Origin: Spirochaetota bacterium
Lineage (GTDB): Bacteria; Spirochaetota; UBA4802; JAGODF01
DNA: 34,394 bases
NCBI GenBank assembly: GCA_026419015.1
Contig: JAOAAF010000021.1
Coordinates: forward strand, 1 to 34,394
Direction of reading: 5' to 3'
Part shown: positions 1 to 7,131 of the stretch, piece by piece
Layout: each line of letters begins with the position of its first letter
How positions within the stretch are numbered: the stretch's first letter is position 1
Position numbers and translations under genes: made by a program
Notes under the pieces: generated by a model
The model's database searches: none
The model's input: only the letters and a program-made list of their open reading frames with translations
Told to the model about the DNA's origin: nothing

Positions 1-373
1 ACATTTCAATGAATTGCTGTTTGGTTACCTGTACCGGAAGAGGGCTAAAGCGCATCAAAAGCGGTCGATACGAAAAACTCATAATAGATGAATATATACC
101 AGATTGGTTAAAAGTTGTGCCAAGGTAAATGCTCCGTTTTTCATTGAGCGCAAAAAACGTGGCTTTCCGTCCCATTGGCTTTTGCGTACCACTCGATTCA
201 AGAATATACTCCCCTTCGATAAGCTGATCGAAGATGCTCAATATCGTATTCATCGAATAGCCCGAAAGCACGCGTGCTTGAATTTTTGACAAAAGGCCAT
301 ATCTCCGAAACAAATCCACCACGTGATTTCTTTTATTCTTCTTTCGCAAATCTATTCGCGATCCAATTGCCAT
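1..373 (-). CDS. ROK-family transcriptional repressor, N-terminal part (partial)
   Basis: This gene is absent from the ORF track because it runs off the left edge. The minus strand from ATG 373 reads 124 residues without a stop. It begins MAIGSRIDLRKKNKR, then a winged-helix region with NTILSIFDQLIEGEYI, then KPMGRKATFFALNEKRSIYLGTT. That succession (HTH, wing, GR(K/P)A, a short strand, then the start of the ROK domain) is the layout of NagC/XylR-type ROK repressors, which bind sugars or sugar derivatives. The start is supported by AAGAAGG a few bases upstream. Only the DNA-binding part and the first strands of the ROK domain are visible, so the ligand cannot be guessed. It is divergent from gspG across a 194-base intergenic region. 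The identification rests on pattern recognition of the translated sequence. Confidence 0.75.
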   Translation of the reverse strand, partial: MAIGSRIDLRKKNKRNHVVDLFRRYGLLSKIQARVLSGYSMNTILSIFDQLIEGEYILESSGTQKPMGRKATFFALNEKRSIYLGTTFNQSGIYSSIMSFSYRPLLMRFSPLPVQVTKQQFIEM

Positions 374-523
374 ATAATGCACCTTCTTTGCAGCCATTTT
401 AGTATGATTGTAAAACCCATCTTTTTCGATGCAACTACTTTTCTGTCCAAAAATTACATATCATTTGTGCTTTTATTTCATAAGAAAAAATTGTTGCAAT
501 GGGATGCTTCTTTACTCATTATT

Positions 524-540
524 ATTGCGAATATCGCAAT
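524..540. promoter_or_regulatory. Inverted repeat in the ROK repressor / gspG intergenic region
   Basis: The region 374-567 holds no credible gene. It contains a perfect dyad, ATTGCGA-ATA-TCGCAAT, whose right edge lies 27 bases before the gspG start. A weak promoter-like TTGCAA...CATTAT with 17-base spacing lies just upstream (494-522). The dyad could be a repressor operator, possibly for the divergent ROK protein, or a short leader hairpin, since T-rich sequence follows it. The dyad is seen directly; the function is inferred. Confidence 0.4.
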
Positions 541-567
541 TTGTTTTGAATTTTAAGGAGGAACAAT

Positions 568-1053
568 ATGCAAATGATCATCGACAATATTAAATTGTAC
601 TATGCCCATGTTCGCCGCACCATGTCGGAATTATTCCGTTCCGATGGTTTTTCATTGCTTGAACTTCTCATCGTAATTGTGATTATTGGTATATTAGGAA
701 CAATTGTATATACCAGATTTATGGATCTTCCCGAAAGAGCAAAAATTCAAGCAGCAAAACAACAAATCCTTATATTTAAAATGGCAATGGATCGCTATCG
801 GCTCGATCACGATGAGTATCCTTCTGGGGAACAGGGGTTAGAAGCGATTCGGAATTATTTAGACTCAAAGGAAGTTCCGCTGGATCCATGGGGAAAGGAA
901 TATATTTTACGCGTCCCTGGCGAAAATGATCGCGAATACGACATTATCAGCTGCGGTCCTGACAAACAAGAAGGGACGGATGATGATATTCGAAGCTGGG
1001 AAATTCATAAAAAAGGTGGCGCATCTGAAACAAAGAATGTCAAACAAGAATAA
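568..1053 (+). CDS. gspG: Type II secretion major pseudopilin GspG
   Basis: GspG is the main subunit of the periplasmic pseudopilus that pushes exoproteins through the outer-membrane secretin. The prepilin peptidase site is SDG/FSLLELLIVIVIIGILG, with Glu at +5, followed by the hydrophobic helix. The C-terminal region has the GspG-specific pattern ISCGPDKQEGTDDDIRSW, which matches the calcium-binding loop. The ATG at 568 has an excellent SD (AAGGAGG), so the leader before cleavage is 27 residues, much longer than the usual 6-10. An internal ATG at 622 would shorten it but has no good SD. It is the first gene of gspG-N, and its 3' end overlaps gspH. The 161-aa length is normal for the family once the leader is discounted. 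Confidence 0.95.
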   Translation: MQMIIDNIKLYYAHVRRTMSELFRSDGFSLLELLIVIVIIGILGTIVYTRFMDLPERAKIQAAKQQILIFKMAMDRYRLDHDEYPSGEQGLEAIRNYLDSKEVPLDPWGKEYILRVPGENDREYDIISCGPDKQEGTDDDIRSWEIHKKGGASETKNVKQE

Positions 1054-1654
1054 TCTATCAAAATTGCGCAGCAATATTTTTCTCGATTGGGACGGGTTCA
1101 CGCTTTTGGAACTCATTATCGTATTGGTCATCATTTCTGTAATTACGCTCATCGTGGCTCCTCGCCTTTCAGTTTTTTTTAGCAGCAGTCGAACAAATTT
1201 TATGCTATTCGCATCCATGATAGAAAAAACGTTCGATGATGCATATTTAAAAAAGAGAACGAATTTTTTAGTTCTCCACCTCGGAGAAGGTCCAAGCGAA
1301 CTTTCCGAAATTTCAGAAAAAATCTTCTCCCGCAAAAATGGCATCTCTGTCGTCAACTTTATCGACGGGAAATTCAAGGATAGCCCCAATCCATTGCTTT
1401 CGTATCGAGAATTCCCATCATCGTTCAAACTAGAAGAAGTACTATTATCGACAGGGGAAAAAGTAACCACTGGAAACGTGCTCATCCCTTTTTATCCAAA
1501 TGGTTATTCCGATGATGTAATCGTGCACATTGTAACCAATGATGAAAAATATTCCTTTCGCATTCGGAAATATCAAAAAAAACCTCAGTTCGCGAAGGAC
1601 TTCATTAATTTCGATTACGAAGAATCAGAAAAAGAATTGGAGGCAGAACTTTGA
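1037..1654 (+). CDS. gspH: Type II secretion minor pseudopilin GspH
   Basis: This is a minor pseudopilin of the type II secretion tip complex. The cleavage motif is DWDG/FTLLELIIVLVIISVITLIV, with Glu at +5 and a single hydrophobic helix, followed by about 160 periplasmic residues. The ORF track begins at 926, deep inside gspG, which is unlikely. The ATG at 1037 gives a 205-aa protein overlapping gspG by 17 bases and a 20-residue leader. No strong SD precedes it, so translational coupling to gspG is likely. The assignment as GspH rather than another minor pseudopilin comes from its place between gspG and gspI and from its size. The C-terminal part is too divergent to identify by eye. Confidence 0.85.
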   Translation: MSNKNNLSKLRSNIFLDWDGFTLLELIIVLVIISVITLIVAPRLSVFFSSSRTNFMLFASMIEKTFDDAYLKKRTNFLVLHLGEGPSELSEISEKIFSRKNGISVVNFIDGKFKDSPNPLLSYREFPSSFKLEEVLLSTGEKVTTGNVLIPFYPNGYSDDVIVHIVTNDEKYSFRIRKYQKKPQFAKDFINFDYEESEKELEAEL

Positions 1655-2025
1655 AAAAGCAAAACGGATTTGCTCTCATCGAAGTGCTCATCGCAACGGC
1701 AATTTTATCGATCGTTCTTTTGAGCATCATCACCGGCATCACTACTGGAATTAATGTGATTACTGGCAATAAAAATCTTACGCGCGCCGTACTGATTGCC
1801 AAAAGCCGCCTCAATGAATTTAAACTTCTTCACATGCGTGGACCCGATCTTGAAAATGAACCAGTTGAAGAATATCCAAACTTCACCTATTCGCGGCGAA
1901 TCCAGCGCTTTGAGCACGAAATTTTTGGACCAATTTCTGCAAACAGGGTTGAAATCATCGTGCGATGGAAAGAAGGTGAAAACGAAAAAAAATACTCTCT
2001 CTCGTATATTTATCCTTCCCAGTGA
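1651..2025 (+). CDS. gspI: Type II secretion minor pseudopilin GspI
   Basis: A short minor pseudopilin of 124 aa with a compact leader, MKKQNG/FALIEVLIATAIL, and Glu at +5. GspI nucleates the GspI-J-K tip of the pseudopilus. The start is TTG at 1651, overlapping the gspH stop (TTGA), with GGAGG upstream; no ATG fits. The mature domain has the size and the LIAKSRLNEFK stretch typical of GspI/PulI. Gene order H-I-J-K supports the call. It is the only pseudopilin here with a leader of ordinary length. Confidence 0.9.
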   Translation: MKKQNGFALIEVLIATAILSIVLLSIITGITTGINVITGNKNLTRAVLIAKSRLNEFKLLHMRGPDLENEPVEEYPNFTYSRRIQRFEHEIFGPISANRVEIIVRWKEGENEKKYSLSYIYPSQ

Positions 2026-2032
2026 GTACACG

Positions 2033-2725
2033 ATGGCTCAAAAAAAATTAATTTCATCGCACAACCTTCCGTATATCTACATCGCACGAAACGGTGATGG
2101 ATTTTCGTTAATCGAAATGCTCGTTGCAATTGCTATTTCGTCTGTTATTCTTCTGATGCTGTATACCTCATATCACTCGGTAATTTCTGCTACAAGCGAA
2201 CTTTCGAAAGTTGCAAACTTTTATGAACAGATTAATTTGGCAATCCATCACATCGATCGCGACATTTCCAACGCATACGTAAATAGACAAAATAAAGATA
2301 TATTTTTTATAGGTGAAAATCAAACTTCATCTCCCTTCAAGGGCAAGCTCAATTTCGTCACTATCAATCATCGTAATTTTGTAATTAACTCGGATCCAGG
2401 AAAAGAAATTCGCTCTAGCGATGTCCACGAAGTAGGATATTATCTAAAATCTTACCGTGACAAACCCGACGAGTTTATGTTAATAAAGCGCGAACAAAAT
2501 ACCTATGATGATGAACCCGAAACAGGTGGCAACGAAAGCGTTATTCTCGATCATGTGATCGACCTTAAATTCGAATTTCGCCTTCGGAACACATGGGTCG
2601 ATTCATGGGATTCACGGAAATACATTAAATTCCCACACGCAGTAAAAACAATACTAAAAGTAAAAAACTATCGCGGTGAGGAAGAAGATTTTATTTTTAT
2701 CTCATATTTGTACATGTCAAAATAA
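2033..2725 (+). CDS. gspJ: Type II secretion minor pseudopilin GspJ
   Basis: A minor pseudopilin with cleavage motif NGDG/FSLIEMLVAIAISSVILLML and Glu at +5, followed by a periplasmic domain of about 185 residues. That length fits GspJ, the larger tip partner of GspI and GspK. The ORF track starts at 1796 inside gspI. The ATG at 2033, seven bases after the gspI stop, gives 230 aa and a 23-residue leader and is preferred on spacing, although no clear SD precedes it. Downstream, gspK begins five bases after its stop. Confidence 0.88.
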   Translation: MAQKKLISSHNLPYIYIARNGDGFSLIEMLVAIAISSVILLMLYTSYHSVISATSELSKVANFYEQINLAIHHIDRDISNAYVNRQNKDIFFIGENQTSSPFKGKLNFVTINHRNFVINSDPGKEIRSSDVHEVGYYLKSYRDKPDEFMLIKREQNTYDDEPETGGNESVILDHVIDLKFEFRLRNTWVDSWDSRKYIKFPHAVKTILKVKNYRGEEEDFIFISYLYMSK

Positions 2726-2729
2726 GAAT

Positions 2730-3971
2730 ATGTTTCGCAAAAAAGCCCATATTGCACTTTCTTCTGCGATAAAAATATTTCTCCACAATTATCGGAAAAG
2801 GGAGATGTTGCTCCTTGAGAAAGGGATCTTTCCGTATCTTTTACAGTCAAAGGGGTACGTCCTTGTAATTGTTCTTTTGGTCACTTCTATGCTTGTATCC
2901 ATTTCAACAGAATTTCTCATAACCGCTCAAACCAATATCAATTACCTCCAGAATGTCCGCGATGGGGCCCGCGCTCAATTGATTGCATGGACAGGCATTG
3001 AATTGTGTAAATTCTTGCTCGAGGCCGACAGAAGAGGTTTGGCAGCAGGAACCTTCCTTCAAAAAGCTGACAAAAACATCGATTGTTATGACGACCTCTG
3101 GGCATTTGAATTTCCGGAACTTCCAATTGAAGGAGCTACGCTAAAAATTAGAATTTACGATGAAAATGCAAAAATAAATTTAAGCGTGTTGGCAAACGAA
3201 TTTGTGGATCGCTCACAATTTTATGTTATCACACAGCGTTTCTTTTTAAACCTTGGCCTTCCGATGGATTTAGCAGACTGCATCCTCGATTGGGTTGATA
3301 TCGATGATCAACGTTCCCCTTTTGGAGCAGAATCTCCCGACTATTATCTTACCTTAGAACGCCCTTACCGCGCGCGCAACAAAGAACTCGACAGCCTCAA
3401 TGATCTATTTTTAATTCGCGGAATAACTCCACTATATTTTTATGGACTGGGAGGTGGAAACTTTGGGAAAGAAGAAAATCTTGTTGACGATAACATGGGC
3501 AAAAGAAAGCTACATCCATTATTGCTTTCCGATATGTCACCCGAAAAGGCAAAGGCACTATTAGAAGAAAGAGAAAGAGATGTGCAGCATCTCGAATTAA
3601 AAATAGGGAAAGAAAAAAGCCGCGCGTTCTCAGACTATTTTCGCGCTTATGGCGATAGGAGTGACGTGTATAATGAAATTAATCGAATAAATATAAATAC
3701 TGCGCCATACCGCGTGCTTTCCGCTCTCACCGATTACATGACCGATGATGTAGTTAGCGAACTAATTCGCAGAAGAATTCAACAACCATTCAGTTCTGTA
3801 AATGAAGTCAAAGAATTAATACGCGACGAAACTGTGTTAAAAAACGTGCTGACAGTGAAATCGTATATTTTTAAACTGGAATCAACTGCGAAAGTAGGCC
3901 ATTCTACAATAAAGATTACTGGCTATTACCATAGAGATGATAAACGGTTTTATTACATAAGCGAAGAGTGA
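2730..3971 (+). CDS. gspK: Type II secretion minor pseudopilin GspK
   Basis: GspK is the large tip pseudopilin capping the pseudopilus. The hydrophobic segment QSKG/YVLVIVLLVTSMLV has Gly at -1 but no Glu at +5, which is the family-specific feature of GspK. The long mature part contains a helix-hairpin-helix-like stretch near the C-terminus (NRININTAPYRVLSAL), also typical of GspK. The ORF track starts at 2676, inside gspJ; ATG 2730 follows the gspJ stop directly and gives 413 aa. This leaves a 42-residue leader, extremely long for a prepilin. A later ATG at 2804 would give about 17 residues but has poor spacing to its purine run. The true start is therefore uncertain. Confidence 0.9.
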   Translation: MFRKKAHIALSSAIKIFLHNYRKREMLLLEKGIFPYLLQSKGYVLVIVLLVTSMLVSISTEFLITAQTNINYLQNVRDGARAQLIAWTGIELCKFLLEADRRGLAAGTFLQKADKNIDCYDDLWAFEFPELPIEGATLKIRIYDENAKINLSVLANEFVDRSQFYVITQRFFLNLGLPMDLADCILDWVDIDDQRSPFGAESPDYYLTLERPYRARNKELDSLNDLFLIRGITPLYFYGLGGGNFGKEENLVDDNMGKRKLHPLLLSDMSPEKAKALLEERERDVQHLELKIGKEKSRAFSDYFRAYGDRSDVYNEINRININTAPYRVLSALTDYMTDDVVSELIRRRIQQPFSSVNEVKELIRDETVLKNVLTVKSYIFKLESTAKVGHSTIKITGYYHRDDKRFYYISEE

Positions 3972-3984
3972 TGGGAGGAACGCT

Positions 3985-5625
3985 TTGTTCGAAAAAATTG
4001 CCGCGATAGATGTTGGTACTTCTTGCATTAAGCTTTTGACAGTAAAAACAGGTATTCGAGATTTTCAAATTACCTCATTTGCGTATGAAGATATCGATCC
4101 TTTCATTGAAGATCGCGAAGAAGCACAACGGGATGCACTCGCAAAGCTTTTAGAAGGAAGAGATTTAAAGGGCTATACGATCTATACCAATCTACCGATG
4201 GAAAAAGCAATTATTCGCAACATTGCATTCCCTTTCAGCGATGTTGAGAAGATCGCTGAAGCAATACCATTCGAAGCAGAAGAAAACATCCCGTTTAAAA
4301 TCGAAGATCTCTCGATGGATTTTCAACCTTTAAAGAGCCCAAACTCTCAGGAAGGAAGGATTCTACTGGCTGCAACGCATAAGGATACTTTAATTAATTT
4401 TCTAAGCCTTTTTAAGGATTTTAATCTCCCCCCTGCGCGAATGGGTCTGGAGTCAAATGCACTGTTTGAATGTTATCGCTATTTCAACAAAATCGAAAAC
4501 GAAGCCATCATCCAGCTCGATATTGGACATTCGAAAACCATCCTCAATTTTATCGAAAACAATTCACTGCTTTTCACACGGAGCATCGCTATAGGAACCG
4601 AAGCAATAATAGATGCCTTTCAAGAAGTGTTGGGAACTTCATATGCGGAAGCAATCAGAATTTATGAAAAAGTACGCCTCGATCTCACCTCACTTGAGAA
4701 TAATCTCCAACGAGACATTTTTCGTACACTTGGGATTTCGAAACCAAAATTTCAAAAAATTTTCGCTCTTACCATTGATGTTGTCAATGAACTAATAGAA
4801 CAAATTGGACTTACGCTCAAATCGTTTCAAAACGAATACGGCCATATCGATTTTAATCGCATCATCATCTCAGGAGGAGGATCAAATATTATTGGACTTG
4901 GCCACATGCTTTCCCATGAATTTGAATTACCTGTTGTTTCTCTCCCATTCCTAGAAGGATACGAAGATGTGCGACTCCATAGCCAGTTTCCAATTGCATT
5001 GGGTACAATTCTTTCAATCCTAAACAGAAAATCGTACATTATCAATTTTCTTAAAGGCGAATTTACGCCAGACGTTCTTCACGAAACGAAAAAAATTTAT
5101 TATCTTTCGGGTACCCTTGCAGCATTTGGAATACTTGTCTTCGTGTTTAATTTAAGCATTTCTACTGCATTCGAATCGCGCACAGAAGCAAAGTACGATG
5201 CCCTTTTACAAGAACGTTTCAAACGCTATTTTCACAGTAGACACCCTGTTGAAAATCCCGTTCGCGAAGCGCAAAAAATTCTCTCTGAAGAGAAAAAAGA
5301 TCTTGCGAACCTCGAAAACATCGTTCAAAGCTCAACAAAAATAATTCATGTGCTCAAAGACATTACTGATGCCTTTCCTCGCGACGAAACATTTGTGTTA
5401 AAAAATCTCGTAATTAACGAAAATGTTGTTCGCTTTGATGGAACTGCTTCTTCGAGCAAATTGTTAGAAGATTACAAAAATAAACTCATAGAATCGAAAA
5501 AATTTGAATCTACTGTTTTAAACACGAATATAAAAAGAGGAAATCAAGTAGGATTTACTATGACTATTAAACTGAAAGAAACCAATGGGAAAAAGAATGA
5601 ATCAAAAGGAGACAACATCGAATGA
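3985..5625 (+). CDS. gspL: Type II secretion inner-membrane protein GspL (PilM/PilN-like)
   Basis: GspL links the cytoplasmic secretion ATPase GspE to the inner-membrane platform. Residues 1 to about 360 form an actin-like PilM/GspL fold: the phosphate-1 loop AAIDVGTSCIKLL at the N-terminus, IQLDIGHSKT near residue 180 and IIISGGGSNIIGL near 295. One membrane helix follows (roughly 370-390, LSGTLAAFGILVFVFNLSI), then about 150 periplasmic residues with a coiled-coil-like start and a ferredoxin-like end resembling PilN. The start is TTG with GGGAGG upstream. The stop overlaps gspM (ATGA). At 546 aa it is longer than proteobacterial GspL and resembles a PilM-PilN fusion. Confidence 0.88.
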   Translation: MFEKIAAIDVGTSCIKLLTVKTGIRDFQITSFAYEDIDPFIEDREEAQRDALAKLLEGRDLKGYTIYTNLPMEKAIIRNIAFPFSDVEKIAEAIPFEAEENIPFKIEDLSMDFQPLKSPNSQEGRILLAATHKDTLINFLSLFKDFNLPPARMGLESNALFECYRYFNKIENEAIIQLDIGHSKTILNFIENNSLLFTRSIAIGTEAIIDAFQEVLGTSYAEAIRIYEKVRLDLTSLENNLQRDIFRTLGISKPKFQKIFALTIDVVNELIEQIGLTLKSFQNEYGHIDFNRIIISGGGSNIIGLGHMLSHEFELPVVSLPFLEGYEDVRLHSQFPIALGTILSILNRKSYIINFLKGEFTPDVLHETKKIYYLSGTLAAFGILVFVFNLSISTAFESRTEAKYDALLQERFKRYFHSRHPVENPVREAQKILSEEKKDLANLENIVQSSTKIIHVLKDITDAFPRDETFVLKNLVINENVVRFDGTASSSKLLEDYKNKLIESKKFESTVLNTNIKRGNQVGFTMTIKLKETNGKKNESKGDNIE

Positions 5626-6140
5626 TCGAACTTACAGGACGCGAAAAAAAGCTTCTTCAAATTTTGGCGGTAGTGCTCGTGCTTGCATTCATTTACTTTT
5701 TTATTATCATGCCCATATCCAACAGAAGGCGTGAAAGCGCAGGGGGTGTGCGCGAGAAAATTGAAAGCATTGCGAAAATCGATCGCATATATGAAGAATA
5801 TCGCCAAGTAAAACAGAAAAAAGCACAATACATGTCCCAATTAGGAAATCGCGACGCAAACATAAATTCAATGATTGAACAATGGGCCGCAAATGCAGGG
5901 GTATCGAGCGCTCTTGCATACACGCGAAGTACGCAAACCTTAATTCAAAATAAATATACAATGGTAACGACAATTATGAAATTCGATGGTGTTGCAATTG
6001 AACCCCTTTTAAAGTTTATTTACGAAGTTGAAAATTCAGCGCTCCTTTTAAAAATAAGCTATATTCGAATGCGGGAAGCAATGAAAGGGGGAAATACGTA
6101 CGATGTCGAATTAAAAATAAACAGCTATTCATTACAATAA
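5622..6140 (+). CDS. gspM: Type II secretion protein GspM
   Basis: A small bitopic inner-membrane protein of 172 aa. It has a short cytoplasmic N-terminus (MIELTGREKKLL), one membrane helix (QILAVVLVLAFIYFFIIMPI), a coiled-coil segment and a small periplasmic domain. This matches GspM, which pairs with GspL and localises the platform. The ATGA overlap with gspL implies translational coupling, and the 29-base gap to gspN keeps it in the operon. Sequence conservation in this family is low, so the call depends mainly on topology and position. Confidence 0.82.
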   Translation: MIELTGREKKLLQILAVVLVLAFIYFFIIMPISNRRRESAGGVREKIESIAKIDRIYEEYRQVKQKKAQYMSQLGNRDANINSMIEQWAANAGVSSALAYTRSTQTLIQNKYTMVTTIMKFDGVAIEPLLKFIYEVENSALLLKISYIRMREAMKGGNTYDVELKINSYSLQ

Positions 6141-6169
6141 TGTAATTTCAATACAATAAGGGAAATTGA

Positions 6170-7084
6170 ATGAATCTAAAAGATATGTTGCCAACAATAA
6201 AGCGTTTTATAACTAATATAAAGGCATTCATTCAAGAGACATGGAGACTTCCATATGCCAAGTTTTATTTTGCTCTCACATTTATAATGGTTCCGTTTTT
6301 TGTATTTTTTACCTTTCCGTATGAAATATTAATTCGAAATCAACTCCAAAAACTCGAGTCGACTATGGGGCGCAACATACAGATTGGGATGATCGATTTC
6401 AGCATCATTGGCGATAGCTATATTGATTATTTGAATGTTGTATTAGCTGACGGAGCAGAAATTCGATTAAAAGATATAGCTTTTAATATCTCACTCAATC
6501 CCTATCGCCTGTTCATCAGCAAAAAAATAAAAGGTGAAATTCAAATTGGTTCATTTAAATTTACAAAACAAGATATCGCAATAACACACAGCCTTAAAAC
6601 TTCTTTTAATATTCAATTCGATGGGAAAACGGGGATTCCCACAAATGGCGATATAAATCTCGATATCTCTTCAGCTTCGCTGAAAGGAATCACAATAAAG
6701 GGATTTGATATTCCACCTTTAAAATTTTCATCGATTAATGGAGATGGTACGCTAAAAAACCGCCGCCTTCGAATCGATTCATTAAAATTTTCTGGCAACG
6801 ATGTGAATGGAGAAATAAAGGGTTCAATTCAAATCGAACCCATCGCCCATGGATCAAAACTAAACCTTTACATCTATGTGAATTCCGATTCTCGCATCTT
6901 CCAAGAATATAAAATGCTATTGGATAATCTCGAAGAATCAGGGGGAAAAGTAAAAATAGAAATTACTGGCAATTTCAACAATCCGAATGTAAAGATGCCA
7001 TTTAAAGGAAGTGAAACCACAAGGCCGCCAAAAGATGAATTTGAAAAGGCCATTCAAAAACAGGGAACTTTCGATGAAGATTAA
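6170..7084 (+). CDS. gspN: Type II secretion protein GspN
   Basis: A 304-aa protein with one N-terminal membrane helix (about residues 34-52, FYFALTFIMVPFFVFFTF) and a periplasmic part made mainly of repeating beta-strand segments such as RLKDIAFNISLNPYRLF and GDINLDISSASLKGI. This is the pattern of the GspN proteins found at the end of type II secretion operons in Leptospira and Myxococcus-like bacteria; related AsmA/YhdP-like strands are known in lipid-transfer proteins. The ATG has AAGGGAAA upstream. The C-terminus is charged (PPKDEFEKAIQKQGTFDED). Its exact role in secretion is not well defined. Confidence 0.78.
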   Translation: MNLKDMLPTIKRFITNIKAFIQETWRLPYAKFYFALTFIMVPFFVFFTFPYEILIRNQLQKLESTMGRNIQIGMIDFSIIGDSYIDYLNVVLADGAEIRLKDIAFNISLNPYRLFISKKIKGEIQIGSFKFTKQDIAITHSLKTSFNIQFDGKTGIPTNGDINLDISSASLKGITIKGFDIPPLKFSSINGDGTLKNRRLRIDSLKFSGNDVNGEIKGSIQIEPIAHGSKLNLYIYVNSDSRIFQEYKMLLDNLEESGGKVKIEITGNFNNPNVKMPFKGSETTRPPKDEFEKAIQKQGTFDED

Positions 7085-7131
7085 TTTGACTGCAATTCAC
7101 ACTTTTACGTTCTCAGCGAATATCGAATAAT

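Noticed and set aside
3-128. Plus-strand open frame reading into position 128, which could be the end of an upstream gsp gene
   Set aside because: The opposite strand reads as a ROK repressor with correct motifs, so the plus-strand frame is a shadow.
104-289. Plus-strand 61-aa ORF at the left edge
   Set aside because: It lies antisense to the ROK repressor frame, which shows clear family motifs and an SD; the plus-strand product has no recognisable pattern.
323-556. Plus-strand 77-aa ORF before gspG
   Set aside because: It overlaps the start of the ROK gene and the divergent promoter region, has no SD and low-complexity hydrophobic content.
907-1485. Minus-strand 192-aa ORF
   Set aside because: It is antisense to gspG and gspH, which are certain; no SD or family motif.
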